This document shows, in pieces, positions 35,546 through 42,919 of a stretch of 64,000 nt of DNA. Each line of letters opens with the position of its first letter. Positions within the stretch are counted from its first letter, which is position 1. The notes under the pieces were generated by a model. It searched no databases, was not told where the DNA came from, and was given only the letters and a program-made list of their open reading frames with translations. A program made the position numbers and the translations under genes. Source of the stretch: a virus; IMG/VR virus record IMGVR_UViG_3300047557_003034, positions 1 to 64,000 of that record. One strand, 5' to 3'.

Positions 35546-36251
35546 TAAGTTTGTGTACGGAGAAGCAAAGAGACTAAGTCCTGAAGCTCCTGTACCAGTC
35601 TTTACACCTCATAATACAGCAACCAGCAATGGAATGGCTGCAAATGTTGCACGTAATCTACGAGCAATGGCTCCCGAATACATGATAACAACTCAACACA
35701 ATCCGGAAACCATAACTAAGACTAGGTATATCGATCATAAGACAAATCATATGTTTCTTAGAGTGGATGAAGGAGATACTGTGAAACCACTTGAACTAGA
35801 TCTAAAACTAAGAGCTTCCATCCCAGAATTTGATGCTGTTGTAGTAAGCGATTATAACAAAGGATACCTACCACTCAGCGTTATTGAGTACATAGGTAAG
35901 AATGCCAAAATGTCTTTCATTGACTCTAAAAAGAAGCTGCCACTAGAAGTTGCTAGTCTTTATACTATTGTCAAAATGAACGAACAAGAGTATGAGAGCT
36001 ATAACGGGTCTCTAGACTCAATCTCAAACAGCCTCATAATCACACTAGGTAGTAAGGGAGCTAAGTATAAGCACAAAGTATTCAACTCACTGCAGCCAAA
36101 AGAAACGATAGATGTGAGTGGTGCTGGAGATACTTTCCTAGCAGCATTCGTATATTGGTACCTACAGACAGGATCAATCCAATCAGCAATAGTCCATGCC
36201 AATGAAAAAGCCGCTATAGTTGTAACTAAAAAAGGAGTTGCTGTACCATGA
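35508..36251 (+). CDS. PfkB-family heptose-7-phosphate kinase-like (HldE N-terminal type)
   Basis: 247 aa, compact compared with the ~320-aa HldE kinase domain. It keeps ILIIGDQCIDKFVYGEAKRLSPEAPVPVF (the HldE DxxxDxYxxGxxxRxSPEAPVPV pattern), AANVARNL, VVVSDYNKGYL, and the PfkB signature DVSGAGDTFLAAF with its catalytic Asp. The predicted reaction phosphorylates D-glycero-D-manno-heptose 7-phosphate at C1. It overlaps both the adenylyltransferase gene (38 nt) and the epimerase gene (4 nt), indicating coupled translation. The SPEAPVPV motif is specific enough to favour heptose kinase over generic ribokinase. Confidence 0.85.
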   Translation: MKQILIIGDQCIDKFVYGEAKRLSPEAPVPVFTPHNTATSNGMAANVARNLRAMAPEYMITTQHNPETITKTRYIDHKTNHMFLRVDEGDTVKPLELDLKLRASIPEFDAVVVSDYNKGYLPLSVIEYIGKNAKMSFIDSKKKLPLEVASLYTIVKMNEQEYESYNGSLDSISNSLIITLGSKGAKYKHKVFNSLQPKETIDVSGAGDTFLAAFVYWYLQTGSIQSAIVHANEKAAIVVTKKGVAVP

Positions 36252-37060
36252 ATATAGTAGTGACTGGTCATTTAGGTTTTATTGGTCGTAATCTGAAAGC
36301 AGAGCTTGAAAAGAAACACCAAGTCTACGGGATTGAAGTAGATGCCTATGATGATGCAGACTGGCAATTTACACTAAAAAACAAACTGGATAGCATAAAA
36401 CCAACTGCTATTTTTCATGTAGGAGCAATATCAAACACGCTTCATACGGACGTTGAAACCATAATGAAACTAAACTGGGAGACAACAACAGTGTTTTCAG
36501 ACTACTGCAAAGCAGTAAACATTCCACTAATCTACAGCTCAACTGCAGCTATCTACGGAGATGGTGAAGGTAAGAAAAACCTATATGCTTGGACTAAGTA
36601 TGCAGGAGAGAAGTATGTAATAGCAAACAATCAAATAGCTCTCAGGTACTTCAACGTATACGGACCTGGAGAGGATAAAAAGAAACGTATGGCATCAGTT
36701 GCCTACCAAGCCTTTTTGCACGATATACACGGAACCAAGATCAAGCTGTTCAAAGGAGAACCAAAGAGAGACTTCGTATACGTAAAGGATGTAGTGGATG
36801 CAAACATATTCGCACTTAAGAATTACTTCAAACTAACTAAGAAACAATATGATGTGGGTGTTGGTAAAGCGGTTACGTTTGAGTATCTTATGGATATAAT
36901 GAATCTCAAGTACGCATATCAAGATATATCAGCAATACCAAACAACTATCAATACCATACCCAAAGTAATCCTGAAAACTGGATGAAGGGTTGGAAACCT
37001 AAATACGACGTTGAGAAAGGATTAAATGAATACAAGCAACACTTATGGAATACTATTTAG
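36248..37060 (+). CDS. hldD: ADP-heptose 6-epimerase-like SDR
   Basis: 270 aa (HldD is ~310). Extended SDR: GHLGFIGRNL (NAD-binding GxxGxxG, residues 7-14), YSSTAAIYGDGEG, a YxxxK-type active site in LYAWTKYAGEKY, then LRYFNVYGPGEDKKKRMASV and KLFKGEPKRDFVYVKDV, both characteristic of HldD. It would convert ADP-D-glycero- to ADP-L-glycero-manno-heptose. With the two preceding genes it completes the last steps of ADP-heptose synthesis. GmhA and GmhB steps are not seen here. It overlaps the next gene by 16 nt. Confidence 0.87.
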   Translation: MNIVVTGHLGFIGRNLKAELEKKHQVYGIEVDAYDDADWQFTLKNKLDSIKPTAIFHVGAISNTLHTDVETIMKLNWETTTVFSDYCKAVNIPLIYSSTAAIYGDGEGKKNLYAWTKYAGEKYVIANNQIALRYFNVYGPGEDKKKRMASVAYQAFLHDIHGTKIKLFKGEPKRDFVYVKDVVDANIFALKNYFKLTKKQYDVGVGKAVTFEYLMDIMNLKYAYQDISAIPNNYQYHTQSNPENWMKGWKPKYDVEKGLNEYKQHLWNTI

Positions 37061-37443
37061 CAAGAGCAGCTGGAGATTTGCTGACAAAAGGACCTAAATA
37101 TGCCATGTTCATAGGAAGATGGCAACCATGGCATGCTGGACATAGGTGGCTTATTGATCAAGCACTTAACAAAGGTAAAAATGTTCTCATCTGCATAAGA
37201 GATGTAGAACCTGATGATAAAAATCCTTGGACTGCAAAGCAGATACTTGACAATCTTGCAAACGAGCTTAAAGATTTGCTTTTAGAAGGCAGAGTAGTAC
37301 TGCTTGTGATTCCTGACATAGAGTCTGTCAACATAGGTAGAGGTGTTGGATATGATGTAATAGAACATACACCACCCGAAGAAATCAGACAGATATCAGC
37401 AACAGCAATCAGGGAAGAAATGAAAAAGGAAGGTAAACTGTGA
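37045..37443 (+). CDS. HxGH nucleotidylyltransferase (NMNAT / ATP-sulfurylase-like fold)
   Basis: 132 aa. MFIGRWQPWHAGHRWLIDQAL holds HxGH (residues 30-33). Conserved ICIRDVEPDDKNPWTAKQI and the C-terminal ISATAIREEMKK (ISxTxxR) complete the fold. The GRWQPWH form resembles NadM-type NMN adenylyltransferases. I also associate this subtype with APS kinase and sulfotransferase genes in other phages, but could not check that. It could therefore work in NAD synthesis, in sulfate activation or on a sugar phosphate. Its ATG lies inside hldD (16-nt overlap); an internal ATG at 37105 gives a shorter protein that still has the motif. Confidence 0.8.
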   Translation: MEYYLARAAGDLLTKGPKYAMFIGRWQPWHAGHRWLIDQALNKGKNVLICIRDVEPDDKNPWTAKQILDNLANELKDLLLEGRVVLLVIPDIESVNIGRGVGYDVIEHTPPEEIRQISATAIREEMKKEGKL

Positions 37444-37652
37444 AGGTAACTGCAAAACGACATATAGCAAAAACAATCAGCTACCGTATTGTAAGTACGT
37501 TGATAGGGTTTTTGATAATGTGGTGGGCAACAGGAAGTGTGAAAGTGGGAGCGGCTTTTGGTGTAGCTGAACTGATCTATAAACCAGTTCAATACTACAT
37601 TCATGAGAGAGTTTGGTATAAATGGATAAAATTTGGATTAGTGAAAGAGTAG
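37440..37652 (+). CDS. DUF2061 small membrane protein
   Basis: 70 aa from a GTG overlapping the previous stop (GTGA). It matches the DUF2061 pattern: KTISYRIVSTLIGFLIMWWATGS, GAAFGVAELIYKPVQYYIHERVWYK. There are one or two membrane segments (about 15-32 and 36-52). DUF2061 genes occur near sulfate-assimilation genes in some bacteria (from memory). Its tight coupling to this cluster, which contains APS kinase and sulfotransferase, fits that. It is the last gene of the sugar/sulfate operon. Molecular role unknown. Confidence 0.83.
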   Translation: MKVTAKRHIAKTISYRIVSTLIGFLIMWWATGSVKVGAAFGVAELIYKPVQYYIHERVWYKWIKFGLVKE

Positions 37653-37670
37653 TTTTTCTGTAATCTCTTA

Positions 37671-37678
37671 ATATTTAT
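37671..37678 (+). promoter_or_regulatory. ATATTTAT variant of the late-promoter octamer
   Basis: One-base variant, ending 19 nt before the ATG at 37698, where most exact copies have similar spacing. Confidence 0.5.
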
Positions 37679-37697
37679 ATATAACAAAACAGCAATT

Positions 37698-37955
37698 ATG
37701 GGTCCATTTATCTTTATTCTTGCCGTTATCGTAGTAGTTACACTATTAGCAATCGGCGTTCAGAAGAACAAAAAGAAGCTTGCAGAAGAACACAAGCAAC
37801 ACGAACTACCGAATCCAATCGCACAAGTGCCTACACTTGAGCAACCAGGAGCCGGAGACGATGTTGCAGTAGAATGGCCAACTGCACAGCCAGTAGAAGC
37901 TCCACAAGAAAAGAAATTAGTAAGAAAGCCAAGAAAACCAAAAGCAGATAAATAA
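37698..37955 (+). CDS. Single-span membrane protein with charged tail
   Basis: 85 aa. One N-terminal transmembrane helix (FIFILAVIVVVTLLAIGV, residues 4-21), then a Lys-rich region, a Pro/Ala/Glu linker and a very basic end (KKLVRKPRKPKADK). The topology resembles an inner-membrane spanin or a small holin-like protein, but no lysis gene is adjacent. It overlaps the following gene by 1 nt (TAATG) and leads the tail-gene cluster. Function unknown. Confidence 0.68.
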   Translation: MGPFIFILAVIVVVTLLAIGVQKNKKKLAEEHKQHELPNPIAQVPTLEQPGAGDDVAVEWPTAQPVEAPQEKKLVRKPRKPKADK

Positions 37956-38233
37956 TGAGTAATCAATTGACACCAGAAGAGTTGCAAGAGTTTCAGAGCT
38001 ATCGTACTGAAGTTAACAATCTAGCATCCGTATTAGGAGAGCTAACTTACCAAAAAACCTTGATTGATTTTGAACTTGATTCAGTGAAGGCAAACATCAA
38101 AGAGGTTGCACAAAAACAACGTGCACAGCTTCGTGAACTTGGAAACAAATACGGAAACGTACTAATCGATTTCGAGACAGGAAAACTCACACCCCAGGAG
38201 GTAGACAGCGAGCAATCAGAGTCACAAGAATAA
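37955..38233 (+). CDS. Small coiled-coil protein before tail sheath
   Basis: 92 aa, almost entirely helical: PEELQEFQSYRTEVNNLAS, then a heptad-like stretch LIDFELDSVKANIKEVAQKQRAQLREL, and an acidic tail (VDSEQSESQE). The pattern suggests a prefoldin-like or adaptor coiled coil. Co-translated with the preceding membrane protein. No family recognised. Confidence 0.7.
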   Translation: MSNQLTPEELQEFQSYRTEVNNLASVLGELTYQKTLIDFELDSVKANIKEVAQKQRAQLRELGNKYGNVLIDFETGKLTPQEVDSEQSESQE

Positions 38234-38257
38234 ATTTGCTTTTGCCACTTTACACTG

Positions 38258-38265
38258 CTATTTAT
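38258..38265 (+). promoter_or_regulatory. CTATTTAT late-promoter-like octamer before tail sheath
   Basis: Exact CTATTTAT ending 21 nt before the sheath ATG at 38287. Confidence 0.62.
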
Positions 38266-38286
38266 TAGTAGAAATAAACTATTAAG

Positions 38287-40407
38287 ATGGCAGAAGCATT
38301 AATAAGTCCTGGTGTTTTCCTAAGAGAAAACGACCTATCCCAGATAACAGTTGGACCAATTACGGTAGGATCAGCATTGATTGGTCCTACTGTTCTTGGT
38401 AGAGCTAATGTACCAACCCTAGTAACATCCTACTCTCAGTACAAAGCGAGATTTGGAGCTACCTTTATTTCAGGAGGTACCACTTACGAATATCTGACCT
38501 CTCAAGCTGCGTACAACTACTTTCAACAAGGTGGTACATCGCTCTTAGTAACAAGAGTCACTAGTGGTTCCTATACTCCAGCATCAGCTAGTGTATTAAA
38601 TAATCTAGGAAGCACAGCTGGTGCTGTGATTAACGACAACAGCGCATCTTTTCAAAACTACCCAGCAACTAATACATCAGCCTTTGAGTTGACTGGATCT
38701 GGATTAGCTAAGATATTCATCACATCTAGTACTTTTATAGGTAGTGACTCAGCTCCTAACTATTTTGTTGCTTCTGGTTCAAGTCAAGCACTTACATCAG
38801 CAGCTATAGTATCAAAAATTAACACCCTAACGTCTACGTTAGGAATTGTAGCAACACTGAGCGGCAATGCTTTCACACTAGCCGCTAACGTTCCAGGTAC
38901 TGCAGGAAATAGTTACATCTATAGAACTGGTTCCATTACCAGTACTTTTTCTGGTGGACTTGCTCAAACAGCTAGCTTCGAACTAGAAACTATATCCGTA
39001 GGTAACGCAATGAATAACAACTACAACTCAGCAGCAGGTGTAGCAGTTAACGGTGTACTTCAATCAGGTTCAGCTGATAACATTAGATGGCAGATTACAC
39101 AAGCTGATACAGCTTCTGGATACTTTACTCTTTTGATCAGGCAAGGTAACGATTACACAGCTAATCAAAGCGTACTTGAGACTTGGTCTAACATCTCTCT
39201 TGATCCAAACCAGAACAACTACATTGAGTATGTAATTGGTAACCAAACTTATCAAGTACTTACAGATGAATCTGGTCAAGCTTACTTGCAAGTTACTGGT
39301 AGCTATCCAAACGCGTCTAACTACGTTAGAGTTAAAGCAGTAAACTACCCAACACCAAACTATCTTAGCCCTACTGGTCAGGCACAACCTCAATACACTG
39401 CATCCATTCCTGTAAACGGAAGTGGATCTTACAATGGTTCGTTTGGTGGTGCAAGCGGTCCTTTATTTGGAGGTCTTGGTGTAGCAGCAGTTAACCTTTA
39501 CGAATCGATTCCAACAGTAACTTCTACAACTCCTGCAACCAACATTCAGGGTCTTGTAGCAGCAGATTACAACACAGCAATTAATCTACTTGCAAATACA
39601 GATGCATACGTCTACAACGCAATATATGCACCTGGTTTGACTAATCAGAATGCATCAACTCAAGTAAGTGCTCTACTAGCTACTGTGCAAAATCGTGGTG
39701 ATGCTATTGCAGTAGTAGACATGGTTGGATACAATCAAACAATCACAGCAGTATCAACTGCAGCACAATCTTACGATAACTCATACGGTGCAACTTACTG
39801 GCCTTGGGTTCAGCTAAGATCAACTGAGACTGGTAGACTTAATTTCGTTCCTGCATCAACAATTGTACCTGCAGTTTATGAGTACAATGATAAAGTAGCT
39901 GCTGAATGGTTTGCACCAGCAGGTTTAAATCGTGGTGGTCTTCCGACAGTAATTCAACCAGAAAGAAGGCTAACAGTAGCACAGAGAAACACACTCTATA
40001 CTGCTAAAGTAAACCCAATAGCAATATTCCCTGGTCAAGGTACAGTAATATACGGTCAGAAGACTCTACAAGCTAGAGCATCTGCTCTTGATCGTGTGAA
40101 TGTAAGGCGTCTTTTGATTGCTCTTAAGAGTTACATCGGTCAAATTGCACAAACACTCGTGTTCGAACAAAACACAGCTGTTACACGTAACAAGTTCTTG
40201 TCTCAAGTTAATCCATACCTTGAGTATGTACAACAAAGACAAGGTCTCTATGCATTCAGAGTAGTAATGGATGACACCAATAACACTCCAGATGTAATTG
40301 ATAGAAACTTGCTTGTAGGTGCTATTTACTTACAACCAACTAGGACTGCTGAATTTATTCAACTTGATTTCAACATCCTACCAACTGGTGTAACATTTGG
40401 ACAGTAA
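38287..40407 (+). CDS. 18: Tail sheath protein (T4 gp18-like)
   Basis: 706 aa (T4 gp18 is 659). The N-terminus (ISPGVFLRENDLSQITVGPITVGSALIGPTVLGRANVPTLVTSYSQY) is the signature of contractile sheath proteins. The C-terminal ~300 residues (GDAIAVVDMVGY, YWPWVQLRSTETGRLNFVPASTIVPAVY, then LTVAQRNTLYTAKVNPIAIFPGQGTVIYGQKTL and VRRLLIALKSYIG) form the conserved sheath core that binds the tube. The middle (~110-400) holds variable Ser/Ala-rich surface domains. It contracts to drive the tube through the envelope. Confidence 0.96.
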   Translation: MAEALISPGVFLRENDLSQITVGPITVGSALIGPTVLGRANVPTLVTSYSQYKARFGATFISGGTTYEYLTSQAAYNYFQQGGTSLLVTRVTSGSYTPASASVLNNLGSTAGAVINDNSASFQNYPATNTSAFELTGSGLAKIFITSSTFIGSDSAPNYFVASGSSQALTSAAIVSKINTLTSTLGIVATLSGNAFTLAANVPGTAGNSYIYRTGSITSTFSGGLAQTASFELETISVGNAMNNNYNSAAGVAVNGVLQSGSADNIRWQITQADTASGYFTLLIRQGNDYTANQSVLETWSNISLDPNQNNYIEYVIGNQTYQVLTDESGQAYLQVTGSYPNASNYVRVKAVNYPTPNYLSPTGQAQPQYTASIPVNGSGSYNGSFGGASGPLFGGLGVAAVNLYESIPTVTSTTPATNIQGLVAADYNTAINLLANTDAYVYNAIYAPGLTNQNASTQVSALLATVQNRGDAIAVVDMVGYNQTITAVSTAAQSYDNSYGATYWPWVQLRSTETGRLNFVPASTIVPAVYEYNDKVAAEWFAPAGLNRGGLPTVIQPERRLTVAQRNTLYTAKVNPIAIFPGQGTVIYGQKTLQARASALDRVNVRRLLIALKSYIGQIAQTLVFEQNTAVTRNKFLSQVNPYLEYVQQRQGLYAFRVVMDDTNNTPDVIDRNLLVGAIYLQPTRTAEFIQLDFNILPTGVTFGQ

Positions 40408-40418
40408 AATAAAAGATA

Positions 40419-41249
40419 ATGAATAAGAATACTATTATACGACTTCACATGCCTAAAAGCCTTCTCGAGTCTCTCACAAAGCAGATACTTGCAGAAGCTA
40501 AGAAAGGTGATATGTCAGGTGGTGCTTATACCGAAGCTGTTAAGATGCCTAAAGCCAAAAAGATAAAAGAGGAAGCTAGAAAAGGAGTGTTTGATAACTT
40601 TGAAGAATGGAAAAAATCCTTCCCTGGAGGTACTGAATTTCAAAGTAAAAATAACTACATGGTTGCCATGAAAGATGGCGAACAATTAGGCAAGTGGAAC
40701 CCAATTCAAAAACAGGGTATGCATGCTGACGACTTTCAGTATAAAAACCTCGAAGAGACTAGGGAAGGAGTTTTTAATAATTTTGAAGAATGGAAAAAAT
40801 CATTTCCTGGAGGCACCGAGTTTGAAAGTAAAAACAACTACATGGTTGCCATGAAAGATGGTAAGGAGCTAGGTAAATGGAATCCAATCCAGAAGCAGGG
40901 TATGCATACTGGTGACTTTCAATATAAAAACCTCGAAGAAACTGAGCATGGCGGAGAGTATAAAGTAGGAGACAAAGTGACATACCTTGGACATCCTGCT
41001 GAAATTACGAAGGTACACAAGGATGTCATGGGACGGACCCAATATAGCTTATACTACGACAAAGGAAACGGCAAAACTAAGGTATCCAATATCATGTCAA
41101 ATGACGACTCCATAAAGCCAGTAAAAGAAGTAGCTAAGAAGCAACATTCTCTAGAGGAGCTTATGAAAGTAAAAGAGAAGATAGAAAAGAAGATCATGGA
41201 GATGGAATCTTCTAGTAAAAAAGCTGATGACTCAAAACACATGAAGTAA
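40419..41249 (+). CDS. Tandem-repeat protein between sheath and tube genes
   Basis: 276 aa. An N-terminal amphipathic helix (MPKSLLESLTKQILAEAKK) is followed by two near-identical 61-residue repeats (GVFDNFEEWKKSFPGG..., GVFNNFEEWKKSFPGG..., starting at residues ~56 and ~117). Then comes a KOW/SH3-like segment (YKVGDKVTYLGHPAEITKVH, ~183-225) and a Lys/Glu-rich C-terminal coiled coil. No known family; T4 has nothing at this place. The KOW-like part recalls the one in the truncated gene at the left edge of the window. Possibly a tail decoration or a regulatory protein co-expressed with the sheath. Confidence 0.75.
   Translation: MNKNTIIRLHMPKSLLESLTKQILAEAKKGDMSGGAYTEAVKMPKAKKIKEEARKGVFDNFEEWKKSFPGGTEFQSKNNYMVAMKDGEQLGKWNPIQKQGMHADDFQYKNLEETREGVFNNFEEWKKSFPGGTEFESKNNYMVAMKDGKELGKWNPIQKQGMHTGDFQYKNLEETEHGGEYKVGDKVTYLGHPAEITKVHKDVMGRTQYSLYYDKGNGKTKVSNIMSNDDSIKPVKEVAKKQHSLEELMKVKEKIEKKIMEMESSSKKADDSKHMK
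40584..40949 (+). repeat. 183-bp tandem duplication
   Basis: Two copies with a period of 183 bp (61 codons) beginning at 40584 and 40767. They are highly similar in DNA and almost identical in protein, so the duplication is fairly recent. Confidence 0.88.
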
Positions 41250-41270
41250 GAGTGAAAAAGCTGTTATTGT

Positions 41271-41278
41271 CTATTTAT
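41271..41278 (+). promoter_or_regulatory. CTATTTAT late-promoter-like octamer before tail tube
   Basis: Exact CTATTTAT ending 23 nt before the ATG at 41302. Confidence 0.62.
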
Positions 41279-41301
41279 AAAGGAAGAAAAACTACATAAA
41301 A

Positions 41302-41787
41302 ATGCCTGTACTCGATCCAAATGAAATTATGTTTACGGCCTTTGAACCAACAGTTCAAAACCGTTTCATAATGTATATTGATGGTATTCCATCATTCATG
41401 ATCAAAAGTGCCACTGCACCAAACGTAAACTTGAACGAGGTTAAACTTGACCACATCAACGTTTACCGTAAGATCAAAGGTAAAGCTGAGTGGCAGGACA
41501 TGACACTCAACCTTTATAACCCAATCTCTCCTTCTGGACAACAAGCTTGTATGGAATGGATTCGTTTATCACACGAATCTGTTACTGGACGTGATGGATA
41601 TTCAGACTTCTATAAGAAAGATCTGAATCTATCAATTCTAGGTCCGGTAGGTGATGTAGTATCAGAGTGGATAATCAAAGGAGCTTTTGTGAAGACTGCT
41701 AACTTTGGTCAGTACGATTGGTCCAATCAAGAAGCGATATCAATCGAACTTGGAATTGGAATGGATTATTGTATCCTCAACTACTAA
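41302..41787 (+). CDS. 19: Tail tube protein (T4 gp19-like)
   Basis: 161 aa, essentially the T4 gp19 length (163). Contains FTAFEPTVQNRFIMYIDGIPSFMIKSA, LDHINVYRKIKGKAEWQDMTLNLY, and GRDGYSDFYKKDLNLSILGPVGDVVSEWIIKGAFVKTANFG, all typical of gp19-family tubes. It polymerises into the inner tail tube inside the sheath. It has its own promoter octamer and a strong terminator, so it can be expressed alone at a high level. Confidence 0.95.
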   Translation: MPVLDPNEIMFTAFEPTVQNRFIMYIDGIPSFMIKSATAPNVNLNEVKLDHINVYRKIKGKAEWQDMTLNLYNPISPSGQQACMEWIRLSHESVTGRDGYSDFYKKDLNLSILGPVGDVVSEWIIKGAFVKTANFGQYDWSNQEAISIELGIGMDYCILNY

Positions 41788-41811
41788 GACTTAACACATT
41801 ATATAAAAATG

Positions 41812-41840
41812 CCCTTCCTATGGAAGGGTTTTTTATTTTG
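41812..41840 (+). terminator. Intrinsic terminator after tail tube gene
   Basis: CCCTTCC (41812-41818), TAT loop, GGAAGGG (41822-41828), six T, then ATTTTG. Confidence 0.92.
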
Positions 41841-41843
41841 TAT

Positions 41844-41851
41844 ATATTTAT
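41844..41851 (+). promoter_or_regulatory. ATATTTAT variant late-promoter octamer
   Basis: ATATTTAT directly after the tube terminator, ending 19 nt before the ATG at 41871. Confidence 0.5.
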
Positions 41852-41870
41852 AAGTACAAACAAATAGATT

Positions 41871-42626
41871 ATGTCAGAAAAGTTTACGTTGCCAACAGAA
41901 ATCGTTACGCTACCTTCCGAAGGTTTAGTCTACGAATTAGAAAATCCGTTATCAGCGGGTACGGTAGAAATGAAGTATATGACAGCAAGAGAAGAGGATA
42001 TTTTAACAAATGTCAACTTATTACGTCAAGGTCTTGCTATTGAGAAGATGCTTCAATCACTCATAAAATCACCAATCAAGTACGAAGATTTACTACTAGG
42101 AGACAGAAACGGTCTTCTTATAGCAGCGAGAATCCTAGCCTACGGATCTCAGTACTCATTCTCGTACACAGAAGAAAACTCGGACATACCAGAACAGGTC
42201 ATGTTTGATCTACAGGAACTTAAGAACAAAGAGATTGATAGGAAGATATTCAACAACAAAAACGAATTCTTCTTCGAATTACCAGCCTCCAAGAACAAAG
42301 TAAGCTTCAAGCTGCTCACAGTTGGAGATGAAAAGAAGATTGAGCAAGAGATAAAAGGATTCAAGAAAGCTACAAACCTCACTGCAGGAGAGCTTACAAC
42401 AAGACTAAAGCACCAAATACTATCAGTAAATGGCGACTATGAGCAAAAGAGTGTAAGAGACTTTGTAGACAATTATCTACTTGCAAAAGATTCTAGTGCA
42501 CTTAGAAGTTACATGCTAACAGTCACACCCGACATAGATTTGCAAATTACTTTCACATTATCAAGTGGAAGGGAGGTCACAGAAAGTTTGCCACTAACGG
42601 CAGAGTTTTTTTTTCCCGGGACCTGA
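41871..42626 (+). CDS. 26: T4-type baseplate / tail assembly protein (gp26-like), frameshift donor
   Basis: 251 aa in the zero frame. The N-terminal half (TEIVTLPSEGLVYELENPLSAGTVEMKYMTAREEDILTN, then IEKMLQSLIKSP and LLLGDRNGLLIAARILAYG) matches the T4 baseplate protein family that includes gp26. The C-terminal half has ELPASKNKVSFKLLTVGDEKKI and a helical region. The zero frame stops right after a run of nine T and CCCGGG (FFFPGT-stop). The +1 frame continues without a stop to 42891 with sequence that looks like real protein, giving a 339-aa fusion. The place between the tube and tape-measure genes is where many tailed phages make frameshifted tail-assembly chaperones. Confidence 0.85.
   Translation: MSEKFTLPTEIVTLPSEGLVYELENPLSAGTVEMKYMTAREEDILTNVNLLRQGLAIEKMLQSLIKSPIKYEDLLLGDRNGLLIAARILAYGSQYSFSYTEENSDIPEQVMFDLQELKNKEIDRKIFNNKNEFFFELPASKNKVSFKLLTVGDEKKIEQEIKGFKKATNLTAGELTTRLKHQILSVNGDYEQKSVRDFVDNYLLAKDSSALRSYMLTVTPDIDLQITFTLSSGREVTESLPLTAEFFFPGT
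42606..42626 (+). promoter_or_regulatory. Candidate +1 programmed frameshift site
   Basis: Zero frame reads GAG TTT TTT TTT CCC GGG ACC TGA. A +1 slip of the peptidyl-tRNA from CCC to CCG at 42615-42618 (or slippage on the T9 run) enters the open frame that encodes PGPEYRAVYKREVFELTYH. The stop TGA is two codons downstream. A 1-base error in the T-run would give the same picture. Confidence 0.6.
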
Positions 42627-42891
42627 GTATAGAGCTGTCTACAAACGAGAGGTATTTGAACTGACGTATCACGGTGGTGGTGGATTTTCGTGGTCGGAGG
42701 TAATGGATATGCCTATCTCCGAGAGAAGACTCAATATAAAGTTTATCAACGAACACCTCAACAAAATGCAGGAAGTGCAAGAAAAGAACCGAATGGTTAC
42801 TGCAGATAAACCGCTTACAGCAAAGCCAGCAATAAAACCTCCCGTTGAACAGAAGCCAACTTATACATCGACAGTAAAACCTAGGAAATAG
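42627..42891 (+). CDS. Frameshift extension of gp26-like protein (gp51-like position)
   Basis: Open in the +1 frame from the T-run through to TAG at 42889-42891; I list it from the base after the zero-frame stop. Visible sequence: EYRAVYKREVFELTYHGGGGFSWSEVMDMPISERRLNIKFINEHLNKMQE, then a Pro/Lys-rich tail. The segment before the first ATG (42703) has a protein-like composition, arguing that it is read as an extension and not only from an internal start. Internal starts at ATG 42703 or ATG 42709 (GGAGG at 42696-42700) are an alternative and would give ~60 aa. In T4-like phages the neighbour of gp26 is the gp51 hub-assembly protein; identity is inferred from position. Confidence 0.65.
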
Positions 42892-42899
42892 CTATTTAT
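42892..42899 (+). promoter_or_regulatory. CTATTTAT late-promoter-like octamer before tape measure
   Basis: Exact CTATTTAT starting at the base after the preceding stop, ending 20 nt before the ATG at 42920. Confidence 0.62.
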
Positions 42900-42919
42900 T
42901 TAGGTAACAACTAACTAAT

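Noticed and set aside
37698-38233. Spanin or holin-lysis pair
   Set aside because: One membrane helix and a coiled coil alone are too weak; there is no lipobox in the second protein and no endolysin next to them.
42703-42891. Independent 62-aa gene starting at ATG 42703
   Set aside because: The same frame is open and protein-like upstream to the T-run, so an extension of the gp26-like protein by frameshift is more likely, though internal initiation is not excluded.
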